The notes: generated from the letters alone by a model not told the origin. Positions 13,101 to 22,107 are shown, counted from the stretch's first letter. The stretch is DNA of 64,000 bases from Hemibagrus wyckioides (GCF_019097595.1 NC_080718.1:12680657-12744656), one strand, 5' to 3'. Translations and numbers: made by a program.

Positions 13101-14853
13101 GGGCCAAATTGTGATGGCTATACGACTGGATCAGAGCATCTCCAAAACTGCAGCTCTTGTGGGGTGTTCCCGGTCTGCAGTGGTCAGTATCTGTCAAAAG
13201 TGGTCCAAAGAAGGAACAGTGGTGAACTCGCTACAGGGTCATGGGCTTATTTATGCACGTGGGGAGTGAAGGCTGGCCTGTGTGATCCGATCCAACATAC
13301 GAGCTACTGTTGCTCAAATTGCTGAAGAAGGTAATTCTGGTTCTGATTAAAAGGTGTCAGAATACACAGTGCATGACGAGTCAGGGCTGTTTTGGCAGCA
13401 AAAGGGGGACCAACACAGTATTAAGCATTAAGTTGGTCATAATGTTATGCCTGATTAGTGTATATAATAGCATATAATCACCTTTAACATCACATGTAAA
13501 GTTATTTATTTTTGCTTACCCCAAAAAGTGAAAAAAATAGCATCTGAAAATACATTTGCTATCTCATTACCAACTCGTTATTCTCCTCAGCGCCTCCAGG
13601 GTTTCACAGAAAAAAGCTTGATTTTGCTGCATCTTTTTCAAGTAATTTGCCAAGTTTTTGGTGTTTATTTTTGGAAAACTAATTGAGTTGGTAAAATTGC
13701 AAGGATTACAGGATTCGTCTTTTAAACTCCTACAAGTGAAGACACATATGTAAATACTTTCTCTGATAGCTGTCCTCTTGCACATGAACTGAACAGGACT
13801 TTGGCTGAATGTGTATTGTGATGATATCACATGATGGGTCTTGGTCCAAATCTGTGGAAAATCTGCAGTAACTGTGAAAACTTCCAGGCTCTTCAGAATA
13901 TCAGCGATTTGCCTGATTTTGTGTTTTCAGAGTTTGCTTGATTTCTCAAAACAATTCTGCAAAAAACATCTGTTTGCTCATCTTGCTCAAGTCCCATTCA
14001 TTATGGCATGTTACTTTCCAGTAACTCGATTAAAACCTGGCATTCACTATGTGGAAAAAATCACATTTAGCTAGTATATTGTAAGTGTGAAGTTAAAAAA
14101 AAAAACATTTACATTCCATGTTTTGGTGAAATATATTCATGATTGTTTAAAGTCGAGGCAACAAAGTAAGCTATAAGTAAATGAAATTTTGTCAGAATTC
14201 AGCTGCAGCAACATCTAATGGGCTTTCCCAGTCTGCCACATATACTATATGTAATTTGTATGGCTGTGGACGTTTCCAATGCATGAAAACTTACCGAAGG
14301 CTTCATCTGCACCTGCATCACATGCATATGCTATAAGATTTTGGTAAAAGAGTGGTGCATATCCACTATACTCTGAAACTTTTGAAAACTGGTCAGACCT
14401 CATAACAAAATCATCATTACCGTAGTGATGCTTGAAATCAAGAATATTTCAAATAAATCTAAATTTGTAATTGAATATCCAGATGGAGTTGATTAATAAA
14501 AAACAAGTAATCTTTATTATGCACTGTAGTCATTAATGCTTTCAGTAAATAAAAACAAAACCTTTTATAATGATATTAATAGAGAATTCACAAATAATCA
14601 TGGATTTTTTTTTTAACAATTTACCGATCTAGGGTAAGGGTTAGGGTTAGCATTTCCTAAAGCAACCAAAAACATTCTCCCTTATTTATCTGCTTTGAAA
14701 TCAATGTGTATAAACATCCAGTCTTTTTCATGGTCTCTCACTCACTTCACTCCTGCTGTCCACATCACGGTGCTTGTCCAGGTAAGCTCTCACTGCAGGC
14801 AGGTTCTCCTCCTCCACATAACTGAAGATGCTCTGGGAGGCCATAGCAGTCAT
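1435..14853 (-). CDS. kidins220: kidins220 (ARMS) scaffold protein, N-terminal part, 16 exons; gene continues past left edge
   Basis: Kidins220/ARMS is a four-pass membrane scaffold that links neurotrophin Trk, Eph and NMDA receptors to downstream signalling and is a protein kinase D substrate. I joined 16 minus-strand exons at GT-AG sites into one frame of 742 codons. Residues ~37-366 are an ankyrin array, mostly one 33-residue repeat per exon. Then come the KAP NTPase P-loop ([11 protein letters not shown]), two hydrophobic segments in the exon at 3953-4132, the conserved block around [10 protein letters not shown], and two more hydrophobic segments in the exon at 1435-1721. The human protein is about 1,770 residues, so more than half, including Walker B and the C-terminal tail, lies beyond position 1. 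No frame break was seen. Which teleost paralogue (a or b) it is cannot be decided here. Introns carry many transposons. Confidence 0.95.
1901..2052 (-). CDS. kidins220: kidins220 exon 15
   Basis: 152 bp. It encodes [18 protein letters not shown] to [10 protein letters not shown]. The donor GTTTGA departs from the usual GTRAGT. Only this site joins in frame to GKKWKKTCC of the next exon. A (CA)n run lies directly upstream of the acceptor. Confidence 0.93.
2056..2099 (+). repeat. (CA)n microsatellite
   Basis: Mostly uninterrupted CA dinucleotides directly upstream (minus sense) of the kidins220 exon 15 acceptor. Confidence 0.9.
2246..2372 (+). repeat. tRNA-derived SINE, internally deleted
   Basis: The A-box-like stretch GGCTTAGTGGTTAACGC, the B-box-like GTCATGAGTTTAAGTTC and the 3' tail GAGTCGCTTTGG...CATCAGCCAAATG match the SINE at 50,482-50,676. 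The middle is missing. Confidence 0.6.
2449..2614 (-). CDS. kidins220: kidins220 exon 14
   Basis: 166 bp. It encodes [18 protein letters not shown] and continues to [18 protein letters not shown], a strongly conserved stretch of the KAP region. Acceptor GTTGTAG, donor GTACCC. Confidence 0.95.
2615..3952. other. kidins220 intron, nothing recognised
   Basis: AT-rich intron of 1.3 kb between exons 13 and 14. I see no gene, no complete transposon and only short homopolymers. Confidence 0.6.
3953..4132 (-). CDS. kidins220: kidins220 exon 13 (membrane segments 1 and 2)
   Basis: 180 bp. It encodes [18 protein letters not shown], then two hydrophobic stretches separated by SVDPR. The family places two of its four transmembrane helices here. 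Donor GTAGGA. Confidence 0.95.
4253..4417 (-). CDS. kidins220: kidins220 exon 12 (KAP NTPase P-loop)
   Basis: 165 bp. It encodes [15 protein letters not shown], then the Walker A loop [18 protein letters not shown]. The Gly-Ser-Gly-Lys-Ser core is intact. The acceptor uses TTGTAG|AG, which gives IFGA-K-HLSP across the junction. Donor GTAGGA. Confidence 0.95.
4507..4684 (-). CDS. kidins220: kidins220 exon 11 (last ankyrin repeat and linker)
   Basis: 178 bp. It encodes [20 protein letters not shown], then a linker with [17 protein letters not shown], and ends in phase 1 (A of an AAG codon completed in the next exon). Donor GTGAGT. Confidence 0.95.
5044..5142 (-). CDS. kidins220: kidins220 exon 10 (ankyrin repeat)
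   Basis: 99 bp, phase 0, 33 codons from [18 protein letters not shown] to KVSAVDK. Donor GTAACA, acceptor TATTTTAG. Confidence 0.94.
5241..5339 (-). CDS. kidins220: kidins220 exon 9 (ankyrin repeat)
   Basis: 99 bp, phase 0, 33 codons from [18 protein letters not shown] to DTEAYTK. Donor GTAAAG. The acceptor is CTTTCTCTGCACAG. A Tc1 terminal repeat begins at 5361, about 20 nt upstream of the acceptor, so the branch point must sit at or inside the transposon. Confidence 0.95.
5517..5991 (+). mobile_element. Non-LTR retrotransposon 3' end nested in Tc1
   Basis: The stretch ends ATGACAATAAAGCTTCTTG plus TTGAATCC repeats, the kind of 3' tail seen on fish L2/CR1-type LINEs or SINEs that borrow their tails. 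It also contains TTTATGTAGCACCAGGTCC. It splits the Tc1 sequence cleanly, so it inserted later. A related piece lies reversed at 33,515-33,740. No reverse transcriptase frame remains. Confidence 0.6.
5599..5637 (+). repeat. (AT)n microsatellite
   Basis: About 19 TA units inside the nested retroelement tail. Confidence 0.9.
6146..6445 (-). mobile_element. Inverted Tc1 fragment adjoining the copy at 5,361
   Basis: ATTACAGCTTCAACTCTTTT through GTCCAAAAAGTCTTAGTATA matches Tc1 copy A in its forward reading, so it is reversed relative to the fragment that ends at 6,145. The two halves of the family meet head to head and form a fold-back remnant. Confidence 0.8.
6640..6840 (+). mobile_element. Remnant of the TTATTAGGAACACC Tc1-MITE family
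   Basis: GAACTGCCACTTACTGGATG, TTTTGCACCATTCTGAGTAA and GATCAGTAGTTCCTGAAATA are internal landmarks of the family that is complete at 26,929-27,377. The terminal repeats are gone. Confidence 0.55.
7082..7180 (-). CDS. kidins220: kidins220 exon 8 (ankyrin repeat)
   Basis: 99 bp, phase 0, 33 codons from [18 protein letters not shown] to DIDVKGQ. Donor GTATTT, acceptor TTAAG. Confidence 0.95.
7335..7532 (-). CDS. kidins220: kidins220 exon 7 (two ankyrin repeats)
   Basis: 198 bp, phase 0, 66 codons, exactly two ankyrin units ([13 protein letters not shown]... and [14 protein letters not shown]...) ending YVNIPDR. This is the only ankyrin exon of double length, which suggests an old intron loss or a fused pair. 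Donor GTGAAT. Confidence 0.95.
8035..8133 (-). CDS. kidins220: kidins220 exon 6 (ankyrin repeat)
   Basis: 99 bp, phase 0, 33 codons from [18 protein letters not shown] to NVDQEGA. The donor is GTGTGT, inside a short CA/GT run. Confidence 0.93.
8134..9170. other. kidins220 intron with SINE-like tail
   Basis: The intron is largely unique and AT-rich. At 8,940-8,998 GTATAAAAAGCATGTACTAAA plus TAATG repeats resembles a fish SINE 3' tail. An antisense 115-codon open frame at 8,508-8,855 has no recognisable motif and is not annotated as a gene. Confidence 0.5.
9171..9269 (-). CDS. kidins220: kidins220 exon 5 (ankyrin repeat)
   Basis: 99 bp, phase 0, 33 codons. It begins [18 protein letters not shown] and ends KVNCSDK, nearly identical to vertebrate Kidins220. 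Donor GTGAGT, acceptor CCACAG. Confidence 0.95.
9485..9583 (-). CDS. kidins220: kidins220 exon 4 (ankyrin repeat)
   Basis: 99 bp, phase 0, 33 codons from [18 protein letters not shown] to NPNITGQ. Donor GTACGC. A (CA)n run lies just upstream of the acceptor, so on the sense strand the acceptor follows GT-rich sequence (TGTGGTTGTAG). Confidence 0.92.
9593..9612 (+). repeat. Short (CA)n run by exon 4 acceptor
   Basis: About ten CA units directly upstream (minus sense) of the acceptor of kidins220 exon 4. Confidence 0.8.
9613..10628. other. kidins220 intron with (TA)n
   Basis: Unique AT-rich sequence with a TA dinucleotide run at ~10,128-10,172. Nothing else recognised. Confidence 0.6.
10629..10727 (-). 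CDS. kidins220: kidins220 exon 3 (ankyrin repeat)
   Basis: 99 bp, phase 0, 33 codons from [18 protein letters not shown] to LEHRDM. Donor GTAAAC, acceptor CCTAG. The next intron (toward exon 2) holds a complete but dead Tc1-like element. Confidence 0.92.
11159..12642 (+). mobile_element. Second Tc1-like family, complete but decayed element
   Basis: The terminal repeat CACTACTCACAAAAAGTT begins after a TA, and its inverse ends at 12,642 before a TA. The subterminal GGCTTTCGGGTGAAAT / ATTTCACCCAAAAGCC pair extends the inverted repeat to about 45 bp. Total length is ~1.48 kb. It lies in the kidins220 intron between exons 2 and 3, antisense to the gene. Confidence 0.92.
11457..12438 (+). pseudogene. 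Tc1 transposase pseudogene (DD34E)
   Basis: It begins [19 protein letters not shown] with a helix-turn-helix at [19 protein letters not shown]. Catalytic marks remain: [18 protein letters not shown] and [14 protein letters not shown], with 34 residues between the second Asp and the Glu. Lesions are a CGA-to-TGA stop after GRVTE (11,619-11,621), a frameshift near 11,715, another near 12,010 and another after WDQLS (~12,285). The frame family differs from copies A and B. Confidence 0.9.
12814..12912 (-). CDS. kidins220: kidins220 exon 2 (ankyrin repeat)
   Basis: 99 bp, phase 0, 33 codons beginning [14 protein letters not shown] and ending NVNLDDV. The pattern is the ankyrin TPLMxAAxxG consensus. 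The donor is GTACAC. The acceptor tract is TTTATCTTTCCTCTAG, and a (TA)n and a Tc1-derived element begin only ~26 nt upstream of it. Confidence 0.9.
12939..13460 (+). mobile_element. Third Tc1 family, deletion derivative 1
   Basis: It carries the family landmarks CATCATGGCACCTGTTAGTG and GGATATATTAGGCAGC, an HTH-coding stretch ([33 protein letters not shown]) and the right end GGTCATAATGTTATGCCTGA followed by TA. The catalytic domain is missing. The left terminal repeat has been lost to a (TA)n beside the exon 2 acceptor. Confidence 0.85.
13560..14060 (+). repeat. Dispersed repeat of unknown class, copy 1
   Basis: It shares GACTGAATGTGT, CCAAATCTGTGGAAAAT and a TTTTGGAAAACTAATTGAG-type stretch with 20,430-20,870 in the same orientation. 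No terminal repeats or coding were seen. It is possibly a non-autonomous hAT-like element. Confidence 0.5.
14632..14651 (+). repeat. Short telomere-like motif
   Basis: GGGTAAGGGTTAGGGTTAG gives about three TTAGGG-type units in intron 1-2 of kidins220. Confidence 0.6.
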
Positions 14854-14910
14854 CTTCAGAGAGCTTGTGGTGTCCATATTTACGCCGTTAATCCCCAAGC
14901 CTGTTTCAGG
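14746..14910 (-). CDS. kidins220: kidins220 first coding exon with 5' UTR part
   Basis: The exon is bounded by an acceptor after a pyrimidine tract (AG at 14911-14912) and a GTGAGT donor. The protein start MTAMASQS at 14853 lines up with the family start (MxxxxSQS) and is followed by the conserved YVEEENLPA. An in-frame ATG 24 nt upstream (14877) has the better Kozak context (A at -3, G at +4) and would add eight residues (MDTTSSLK). The frame stays open to the acceptor, so the 5' UTR must continue in an upstream exon. Confidence 0.85.
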
Positions 14911-16639
14911 CTGAAGAACAACGGGAGAGGATATGTTAGGGCTCAATTTCTCAGTCAAACGCCATGCTGTAAGCTGATAATACCTAAAGCAGGCCCATTG
15001 GACCAGCAGGTTAAAGCTGTACAGATAATAGATCTCAAGTGAATTGTGGTTTAAGCTGGAAACATGTCTTAACTGTAATAGAAATGTTAAAATGTCAACA
15101 TTAGCGTGTCTTTCTGAGTCACTACAAGATATTTGGTGCAACTGGACTAATGTTAAGCAAATGCTAAACTCCACTCTAGATTTCTAGCTAAATTTAAACC
15201 ACTAGAATTATTATACGGTGAAAGTGTGAGAACTCTGTCAGGACAAGTAGAACAGACAAACATGCCAGCCGTTATAGTCATGCAACAACAGGTCTGCGCT
15301 AATTGCTAGTGCTACTGGTATGGCAAGGTAGAAGCACCATTACTTTTAACATATCATAAAATAGGAGTGTAATTCATTGAATAACCAACAACAACTTTAA
15401 GATACCAAATGCTCTAATGTTTTTACCAGTTATGATGACCGCTTTAGGAAATCTGTAAGCCAGTAAGTTCTAACTGGTGACAGTTACATGACCTGATTCA
15501 GAAATATAATAGATCTACTACACTTTAATCCTTATTGTGGTGAATACTTTGGTCCTTAATGCCACTTTTCTTGATTAACCTTGTTGCCTTTTAATTTGAC
15601 ATTAATTTAGTTGAAACTACATTGAATTACTGGAATTTGGTGGCTTACGAAATCTGATTACGTAAGATAGATGTCACAACTTCTTTTACTTAGAATAAAC
15701 CATTTTTGTTTAACATAATTTACCAGGGTTGTGCTGTTGAAACAGATTTTTTCCAGTTGTGTTATAACAGCTGAATAAAAATGGCATACCTGGTCAGTTT
15801 GGCAAAGATATTATACAAGTGTTCCTGTAAGGATAGCCTTGTTATTTTGTAAGACTGGCCTGCTTCTTAGGGATGCTGAATGAACCTTATTTTCCTGCCC
15901 TGGCCTACAGGATGTTCCCTACTCATCCATTCTACTCTGGAATAATGAGAAATGTACTCAGAGAAGCACAGAGCATCAGCCAAGGCTACACTGGCTAATG
16001 ATAAACCACACAGAAGCTCTCTGGCTTTATCAAATCTGATTAGGAGGAAGTCTGACTGATTTGTGGTTACAGAACGTCAATTCAACCTGTTCAAAGGTAA
16101 GTAATAGCCTGATGTTCTCGTGTTCCACATAAATGAAATTAAAAGGCTGTAAGTTGTTTGACATTAATCTCCCACTGCATTTTTCAGTTCCAATGCACAT
16201 TTTCAGAAACTGCAAGCAGGGGTCTAATCTTTTTAATCCGCCATAGCCAGGAGCAAAGCTAAATCCAGACGAGATTTAAAAAGAGGACTTAGAGCTTACA
16301 TTGTGAAAGTAGGAAAACTGACCTGGTATTATGTTTAACTCAATCAGGACTGACAATTAAATCACTCTTGATCATCAAAAATACCTATCTATATTCGTAG
16401 TGAGACAAAATACTGTGCTTTCAAGCTTACAATGATAAGGCAATGCTGGGTCGCAGCATTGCAACAAGTTGTAAAGCTATATATTTGGCTAGCTATTTTT
16501 TAGTAGCAAGGTGGTAGCATCAGAATTTATGTCATGTTTGGTTGGAAGTACTATTGACTTAAAATTACCGCCTGCTAACAATCAGCTCTTTACTGGATTT
16601 TGCATAAAAAGTGACCATCAATTTTTTATACTGCTCATC

Positions 16640-16912
16640 CTACACAGGGTCATGGGGTACCTGGAGCCTATCGTAGTGAACTCAGGACATAAGGCAGGAG
16701 ACACACCAGAGTGCTTACACACCCATACAATCACACACCTTATTACAAACTGATGACCATTTAGAGATGGGGAGAAAACCAGAGAACCCAGGGAAAAATC
16801 CCTAAGCACAGAAAGAGTTTGCAAACTTCACACACATCGGACAGAAGTGGAAATCAAACCCCAACCCCAGAGGTGTGAACCAAACATGCTAACCACGAAG
16901 CCACCCTGCCCC
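16640..16912 (-). repeat. tRNA-headed SINE-like repeat (type 2)
   Basis: On the minus strand it starts GGCTTCGTGGTTAGCATG (A-box-like) and has GGTTTGATTTCC (B-box-like). It continues with the widespread fish body (TTTGCAAACTCTTTCTGTGC ... CCTGGAG/CTCCAGG). Confidence 0.65.
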
Positions 16913-17089
16913 CATTAAAAACGGGTGGAGGATCTAACTAGCGCTTATATTTTTCCTTTGTTTATATACATTTCATTTTAAAAAATGTGCCATAACTCCT
17001 TCCATCAGAGTTTTATATCGATGGTATCCAAAGTCTGTGACCTAGTGTACCAGTGTTGATGTATTCATTGATAGAGAGTCAAAGAACTT

Positions 17090-17145
17090 TTGTACATCGC
17101 TCTGGATAAGGACGTCTGCCAAATGCTGTAAATGTAAGTAAATGG
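17090..17145 (+). repeat. SINE 3' tail
   Basis: CGCTCTGGATAAGGACGTCT and GCCAAATGCTGTAAATG form the common 3' tail of the type 1 SINE found at 50,482. The head is not recognised. Confidence 0.55.
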
Positions 17146-17279
17146 AAAAGTAAATGGATCTGTGGTGATGAGGGACTTGTTTCTTCCACCAAAGCTCTTG
17201 TAGCACTTGTTAGGATATAATACATACTGGACTCTGGAGATTTAGTTGGAGATTTAAATAAAAATATCTTCCAACTGGG

Positions 17280-17600
17280 TCATGACTGAATCTTCCAGCA
17301 AGACAATGATCCAAATCTTATATCCAATGACTGCGGATTGAAGCTTTTAACGTGGCAACCCGAGTCTCTAAACTAAACCCTTCTAAAAAACCTGTGTATT
17401 GAGAAGTGGTCTCGAATACCTTACTCTGTATTCACCAATCTCAGAAATCCTTATAGGAAGAAGAATGCTGAAAATTCAAGGTTAAAGGTTGGATTTCTCA
17501 CATATTTTCCTCAGGAGGTTAAGCTAATTAACTAGAAAAGACATTCACATATTTGCCCAGCTTTATCAAAAGGGTCAATAATTAGGGAGCCGATTGTATC
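17280..17600 (+). mobile_element. Tc1/mariner remnant, separate family
   Basis: CTTCCAGCAAGACAATGATC corresponds to the QQDNDP region around the second catalytic Asp. AGAAGTGGTCTCGAATACC and CAAAAGGGTCAATAATTAGG match the transposase C-terminal and 3' end landmarks of another fish Tc1 family. It has many breaks. Confidence 0.55.
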
Positions 17601-17696
17601 GCGAAAACTGAGGCACTTTCCTCCAAATCTCTGTTTGCAACACTACCACTAAAAAAAACAGATATTAAAATTAGTTACAGAGCAGTTACTTACTTG

Positions 17697-17895
17697 TCAT
17701 AATACACTATATGGCAAATGCTTGCACCTGACCATCATGCCTGTATGTTTTTTCCATCCCCAAACTGTTGCCCCACAATTGTACAGAATGTCTTTGTATG
17801 TTGTAGCTTTAATTTTCCCAAACCTGTTCCAGCATGAAGAAGAACTCAAGTGACTTGCACAGAGCCCTGACCTTAACCCCACTCAACATGTTGGT
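17697..17895. mobile_element. Scrambled Tc1 remnant
   Basis: It opens with a diverged terminal repeat (ATACACTATATGGCAAATG). An antisense-oriented internal piece (CAAACTGTTGCCCCACAAT...) is followed by a sense-oriented one (TTCCAGCATGAAG ... CACAGAGCCCTGACC). The internal order is inverted, as at 5,361-6,445. Confidence 0.55.
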
Positions 17896-18796
17896 TTTCA
17901 CTCCTTTAACATGTACAAATCAATGTAGATCAAAAAATTTATGAAATGTATGTTGGTCAGTATTTATTTCTTATTTATAAGACTGTATAACAGCAGTCTC
18001 TCCCTCACACTGAATACTGGGTGTGATTACTTGCGGCCTTGTGCCTATGGTTGAATAAAGTCATGCTGATAAATCAATATAACTGCACACTTGATATATA
18101 TATATAGTATAACTGTGCTCTTAATATAATCAATATAATTGCACTCTTGCTAGATTCCGTGTAACTGCACTCTTGCTTGCGTGATATTACTTCCTCCGAA
18201 CTCTTCCGTGTTCTTCCGAGCGGCATTGAATGCTCTCGGTATTAACTGTAACATGCTTGAATTGTTGTCGTCTATATGCCCACATTACTTTTTTTTAAAA
18301 TTAGGAATCACCTTGGTAGACAAATTAGAAATAATTCTATTTCTGTCAAAAACGGTTGAACTTTGTGATAATGTCAATTGTTGAAAGTGCTAGAAGAATC
18401 AAATTTAACTGAGAAATACCATTACTGAGCTCAAGGTCAGTGATAGAGTTTACCCTTATGAACATTTCTATTAACGTCACCGCGTTAGAAAAGAGCCGAG
18501 GTCAGCAAATCGGTCAGTTTCAGTTCATTATTATTTAGAAACAGCAGTCGTAGATGTAACGTCAGTGTAGTTGCCTTGAAATTTTACTGAAGACCAGCTA
18601 CATTTTGAACAGCTAACTTAAAGTGAAGTATTGAGGCAGTATTGCTTGCTGTAATGCAAGAAAAATGTAGGTTTTTTTTATATTTTATATTGTTATCGAT
18701 TTTCTTCTAATTTTACTTCATTATTTGTCTATTTTACCTTATCTCTGACTACCCTTTATTTCTGTATGGATCGATGTAAATTAATGTTTCTATCCA

Positions 18797-18841
<45 letters not shown>
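18797..18841 (+). repeat. (ATT)n microsatellite
   Basis: About 15 perfect TTA units. Confidence 0.9.
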
Positions 18842-19920
18842 CCAGTCTACATTTGCATTAAATAAGCAAACAGCAGAACAGGAAAAAGACAAGTGAAACC
18901 AAGCTGCTGTATAATGCCTTCATTCTGCTTATCATGATTACCAAGTCCATTAACGCTGCTGGTAGGGAGCCTGACCATGGACTCATTTGCCCCAGTAGTG
19001 CATTATGTCCTCTAAATGGTCATCTACAGCATGTTTCTTACATTGCACATTTATCAGTAAACCCTGTAAACCCTCGGCTAGATCAACGTCTAATATTTGA
19101 GCATAGCTGTTTAACATTCGGACTTGTTGCAGGATCCATCCACGTTAAAAGCTGACAAATCCTGAAATTGTAAGACAGAGATATTGCTTTCAATCACAAA
19201 TTATGGGAGGTGAAACTTTTGTGGATAAGTGTACAAAGGATTCACAGTCACATCCTGTCCAGGTTCGAAGGTCACTGATCCCAACTGCCCTATTTTACCT
19301 TTCTAAACAGTGCCATTTCTAACTGTGTGAAAAGTCCAAGACAACAGCAATATTACAAAACAAATTTGCTCCCAAACTGTTCCCCCAAATAACTTACACT
19401 AAATAAAGCATTTATAGCACTACACACAGGCTATATCAATAAACCCTTAAAACTCTCAGCTGATTCAGTGTTTAAAAGCTAGAATATATCCTTCCTCAAA
19501 TTTCTAAGTCCTAAAATAAACGGGGCTACATGTTCACCAATATTAAAGAAACAGGAAAGAAAAGTGCTGATTCGGCTATAAAAGCTCACAGGTCAAATAA
19601 CCACATTCAGCTGAAAAAAAAAAAGATATCAAAATCATGCTGTGCTTTTGTCTGTAGCTCTGATGCCCTGACACACCCTGTAGTGCCCCAGAGCAGCTGC
19701 TCCCTCCTGTGTAAGTGCTCTCATGATGCCTGCCGAGGGCCAATCAGCTGAGCGGATGATCTCCTCGGCCTAATATTGACGGAGCAAGGTTCAACCCCAA
19801 GCTCCCTTCCCCACACACCACTGCTAAGCACAAAGCCACAACACACAGCAGTACAGATAACACAATCAATATTCCTAAATCACTCAAAACGTCTTCTGTG
19901 TGCAAAACCCTCGACCTCAC

Positions 19921-20000
19921 CTTGTGATTTCCGCCAGCGCTGTGTGCTGCTGATGCTCTCTCGCTGTCTCTCAGAGTGCACGCTACTGTAACTAATGAGG
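19921..20000 (-). promoter_or_regulatory. Candidate non-coding 5' UTR exon of kidins220
   Basis: Reading the minus strand, a GC-richer stretch (CTCTGAGAGACAGCGAGAG through GCGCTGGCGGAAATCACAAG) ends at a strong donor, GTGAGGTC, at 19919-19920. The first coding exon has an acceptor and an open frame upstream, so an upstream leader exon is required. This is the best donor with unique, non-repeat flanks that I see in the 5 kb upstream. The exon's 5' limit is a guess. No coding frame is claimed. Confidence 0.45.
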
Positions 20001-20130
20001 CTCGCTCAGGGATGAAAGAGTAACGACCCTCCTCTGTCCTCCTGAATATATTAATGCCCCACCTCCACTCTTCCGGACAATAACTCCCCTCCTCCTTTCA
20101 TCCATGACCACGCCCCTCTTCTCCTCTTCC
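20000..20130 (-). promoter_or_regulatory. Candidate kidins220 promoter
   Basis: Upstream (minus sense) of the candidate leader exon is a purine-rich, GC-enriched stretch with a GGGGCGTGG (KLF/GC-box-like) motif and an AT-rich ATTAATATATTC element. It stands out from the AT-rich, repeat-filled flanks. The assignment rests on position and composition only. Confidence 0.35.
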
Positions 20131-20429
20131 AAACAGAGCAACACCCCTTCGCCTCCTCCTCGCCTGACATGACCCAATGCCAACACGTGCCAGGATTAAC
20201 ATACATTAAAGCTCCACACCACACCAGCATCATCGGTCATGCAGCATCACTTTCTCTCTCTGCTCAAATACGCAATGTAGTGCTGGCATGAATATTATAA
20301 ACTCAAAGGCAAAAGACATAAATGAAAGAAAAAAAAGGTCAAAGCGAAAGAATATAAATGAAGGAATTAGAGAGAGAGAACTGCTGTGTGCAAAACTTCA
20401 GCCAATCTTCAGCCTTGTTTGAGATACGC

Positions 20430-20870
20430 ATATGGTGGACAGATTTCTTGCAGCAATTTTACCTTTTTAGAGCAAAGTACATGAAGTGAAACCTCAAGAA
20501 TCATTCAATTCGAGATTTTCATTCTTTTTAACTTTTAAAACTATAAATAATACAAAAATCAATCCAGCTGCAGAACTTTCTTAGTGACAGCTGTGGCCGA
20601 AAAAGCTCAACTTTGTTGCAGCTTTTTACAAAATTGCGATGCAACTTGCAGAGTTGTTCGTTTTTATTTTCGTGGAAAACTACTTGAATTGGCGAAACTG
20701 CAAGCATCAGTAAAGACACATAAGCAATAAGCTCTAGTCATGTTCAACACACGTGAATCGCAGAGGGTTTTGACTGAATGTGTGTTCTCTTGGCCCAAAT
20801 CTGTGGAAAATGTCTTTTGCTTGTTTTCATCATTCTAGATTCTTCAGAAAATTGGGATCAGCAAGTACTA
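20430..20870 (+). repeat. Dispersed repeat of unknown class, copy 2
   Basis: It shares TGACTGAATGTGTGTTC, GGCCCAAATCTGTGGAAAAT and GAAAACTACTTGAATTGGCG with 13,560-14,060. No coding was seen. Confidence 0.5.
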
Positions 20871-22107
20871 GTTAACTAGCAGCATGTCAGAGGTTAAATT
20901 AAAGACTGCTGGTAATGCCTGATCTATTGATTAAATATTGATTTTACTTATTAAAACAGAAAGTAGGTGACATTTGTCCAAATACAAATATTTTACCTGA
21001 AAATATTTACCCAAAATGACACCAAAATGATATCAAAATGCGCTTAATCTTATTTTGTAACATAGATTTTATGAAAAAGAATACATTACTATTGTAAAGT
21101 AAAGTATTGGAAGTCTATCTTAAGCAGATATTTTTTTAAAGCAAATATTTTAGATTAATTAATATTTAATATTTGATTTTTGGGAAATTATATTCGAAAC
21201 TATTTTTATTATGCAAAAAAAAGCCCATTTTTCTTTTGAAATGAAAAACACACCGTACACACACCCAATCTTCTACCATCTTTGGCAGCATAGTTGTTGT
21301 TCTTCCGGCTTCTCCCTGTTCGGGGTCATCTTAGTGGACCAAGGTTTATTAACGATTAGGTTCTGACGTCTGAGCAGCTGTGCAATCAATAGCAATATCA
21401 ATATATCATAAGTCAGATTTCCATACAGTCTAGCATTAATCTGGACTAGAAACTCCCTTAAATCTTTCCTTTTTGTGTTTGAGGTCTAAAGAGCTGGACT
21501 TCATTCATAATGTTAATGCCAATATGGCAATATAAAATCACACTGCCTAAGCACCTCACACTACTTCATCCTGCCATAGCGTTCATTTATTAAGCATCAT
21601 TTCACCAAAACTTGCATTGGTGTTTGGCCTGCATAAGTCCTCCCTCACGCTTCCTGTTCTGAATGTTTTCTGAATGTTTGCCTCTTAAGGAAAAGCGTGA
21701 AGAGCTGAGCAGATCAGATCTGGCTGCTTACATGATTTCTTTCTAGGCTTGAAAAATGTACACAGAAGACTTTAGGTGGACTTTAGACTAACAGAGACTT
21801 TAAGTATTTTAGAACCATAAAAAAGGCCAAAGGATCCACCTCTATCAATCAACCAGATTTATTTATTTAACCAGATTTAAAGACAATTTGGTTTTTTATA
21901 GGACTAGTGCTTGATACTTTTGAAACTTTCTACAGACATTTATTTGTACTGAACACCACTGTGTATAAAGCAAGGAATAAAATCATCATTCACGAATCAT
22001 TTCTAAAGTAAATGGCAAAGAATATTTGTATAGATATAATTATCAAGATGTTTACTCCAACACAAGAAAACACTAGTTTGTATTGTCCGAATCAAATATG
22101 GTGTATA

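Larger units (their letters stand above)
15180..19900. other. Probable kidins220 intron 1; repeats only
   Basis: No coding exon is recognised. Contents are a SINE-like repeat at 16,640-16,912, a SINE tail at 17,090-17,145, Tc1 remnants at 17,280-17,600 and 17,697-17,895, and (TTA)n at 18,797-18,841. The rest is AT-rich unique sequence. Confidence 0.55.
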
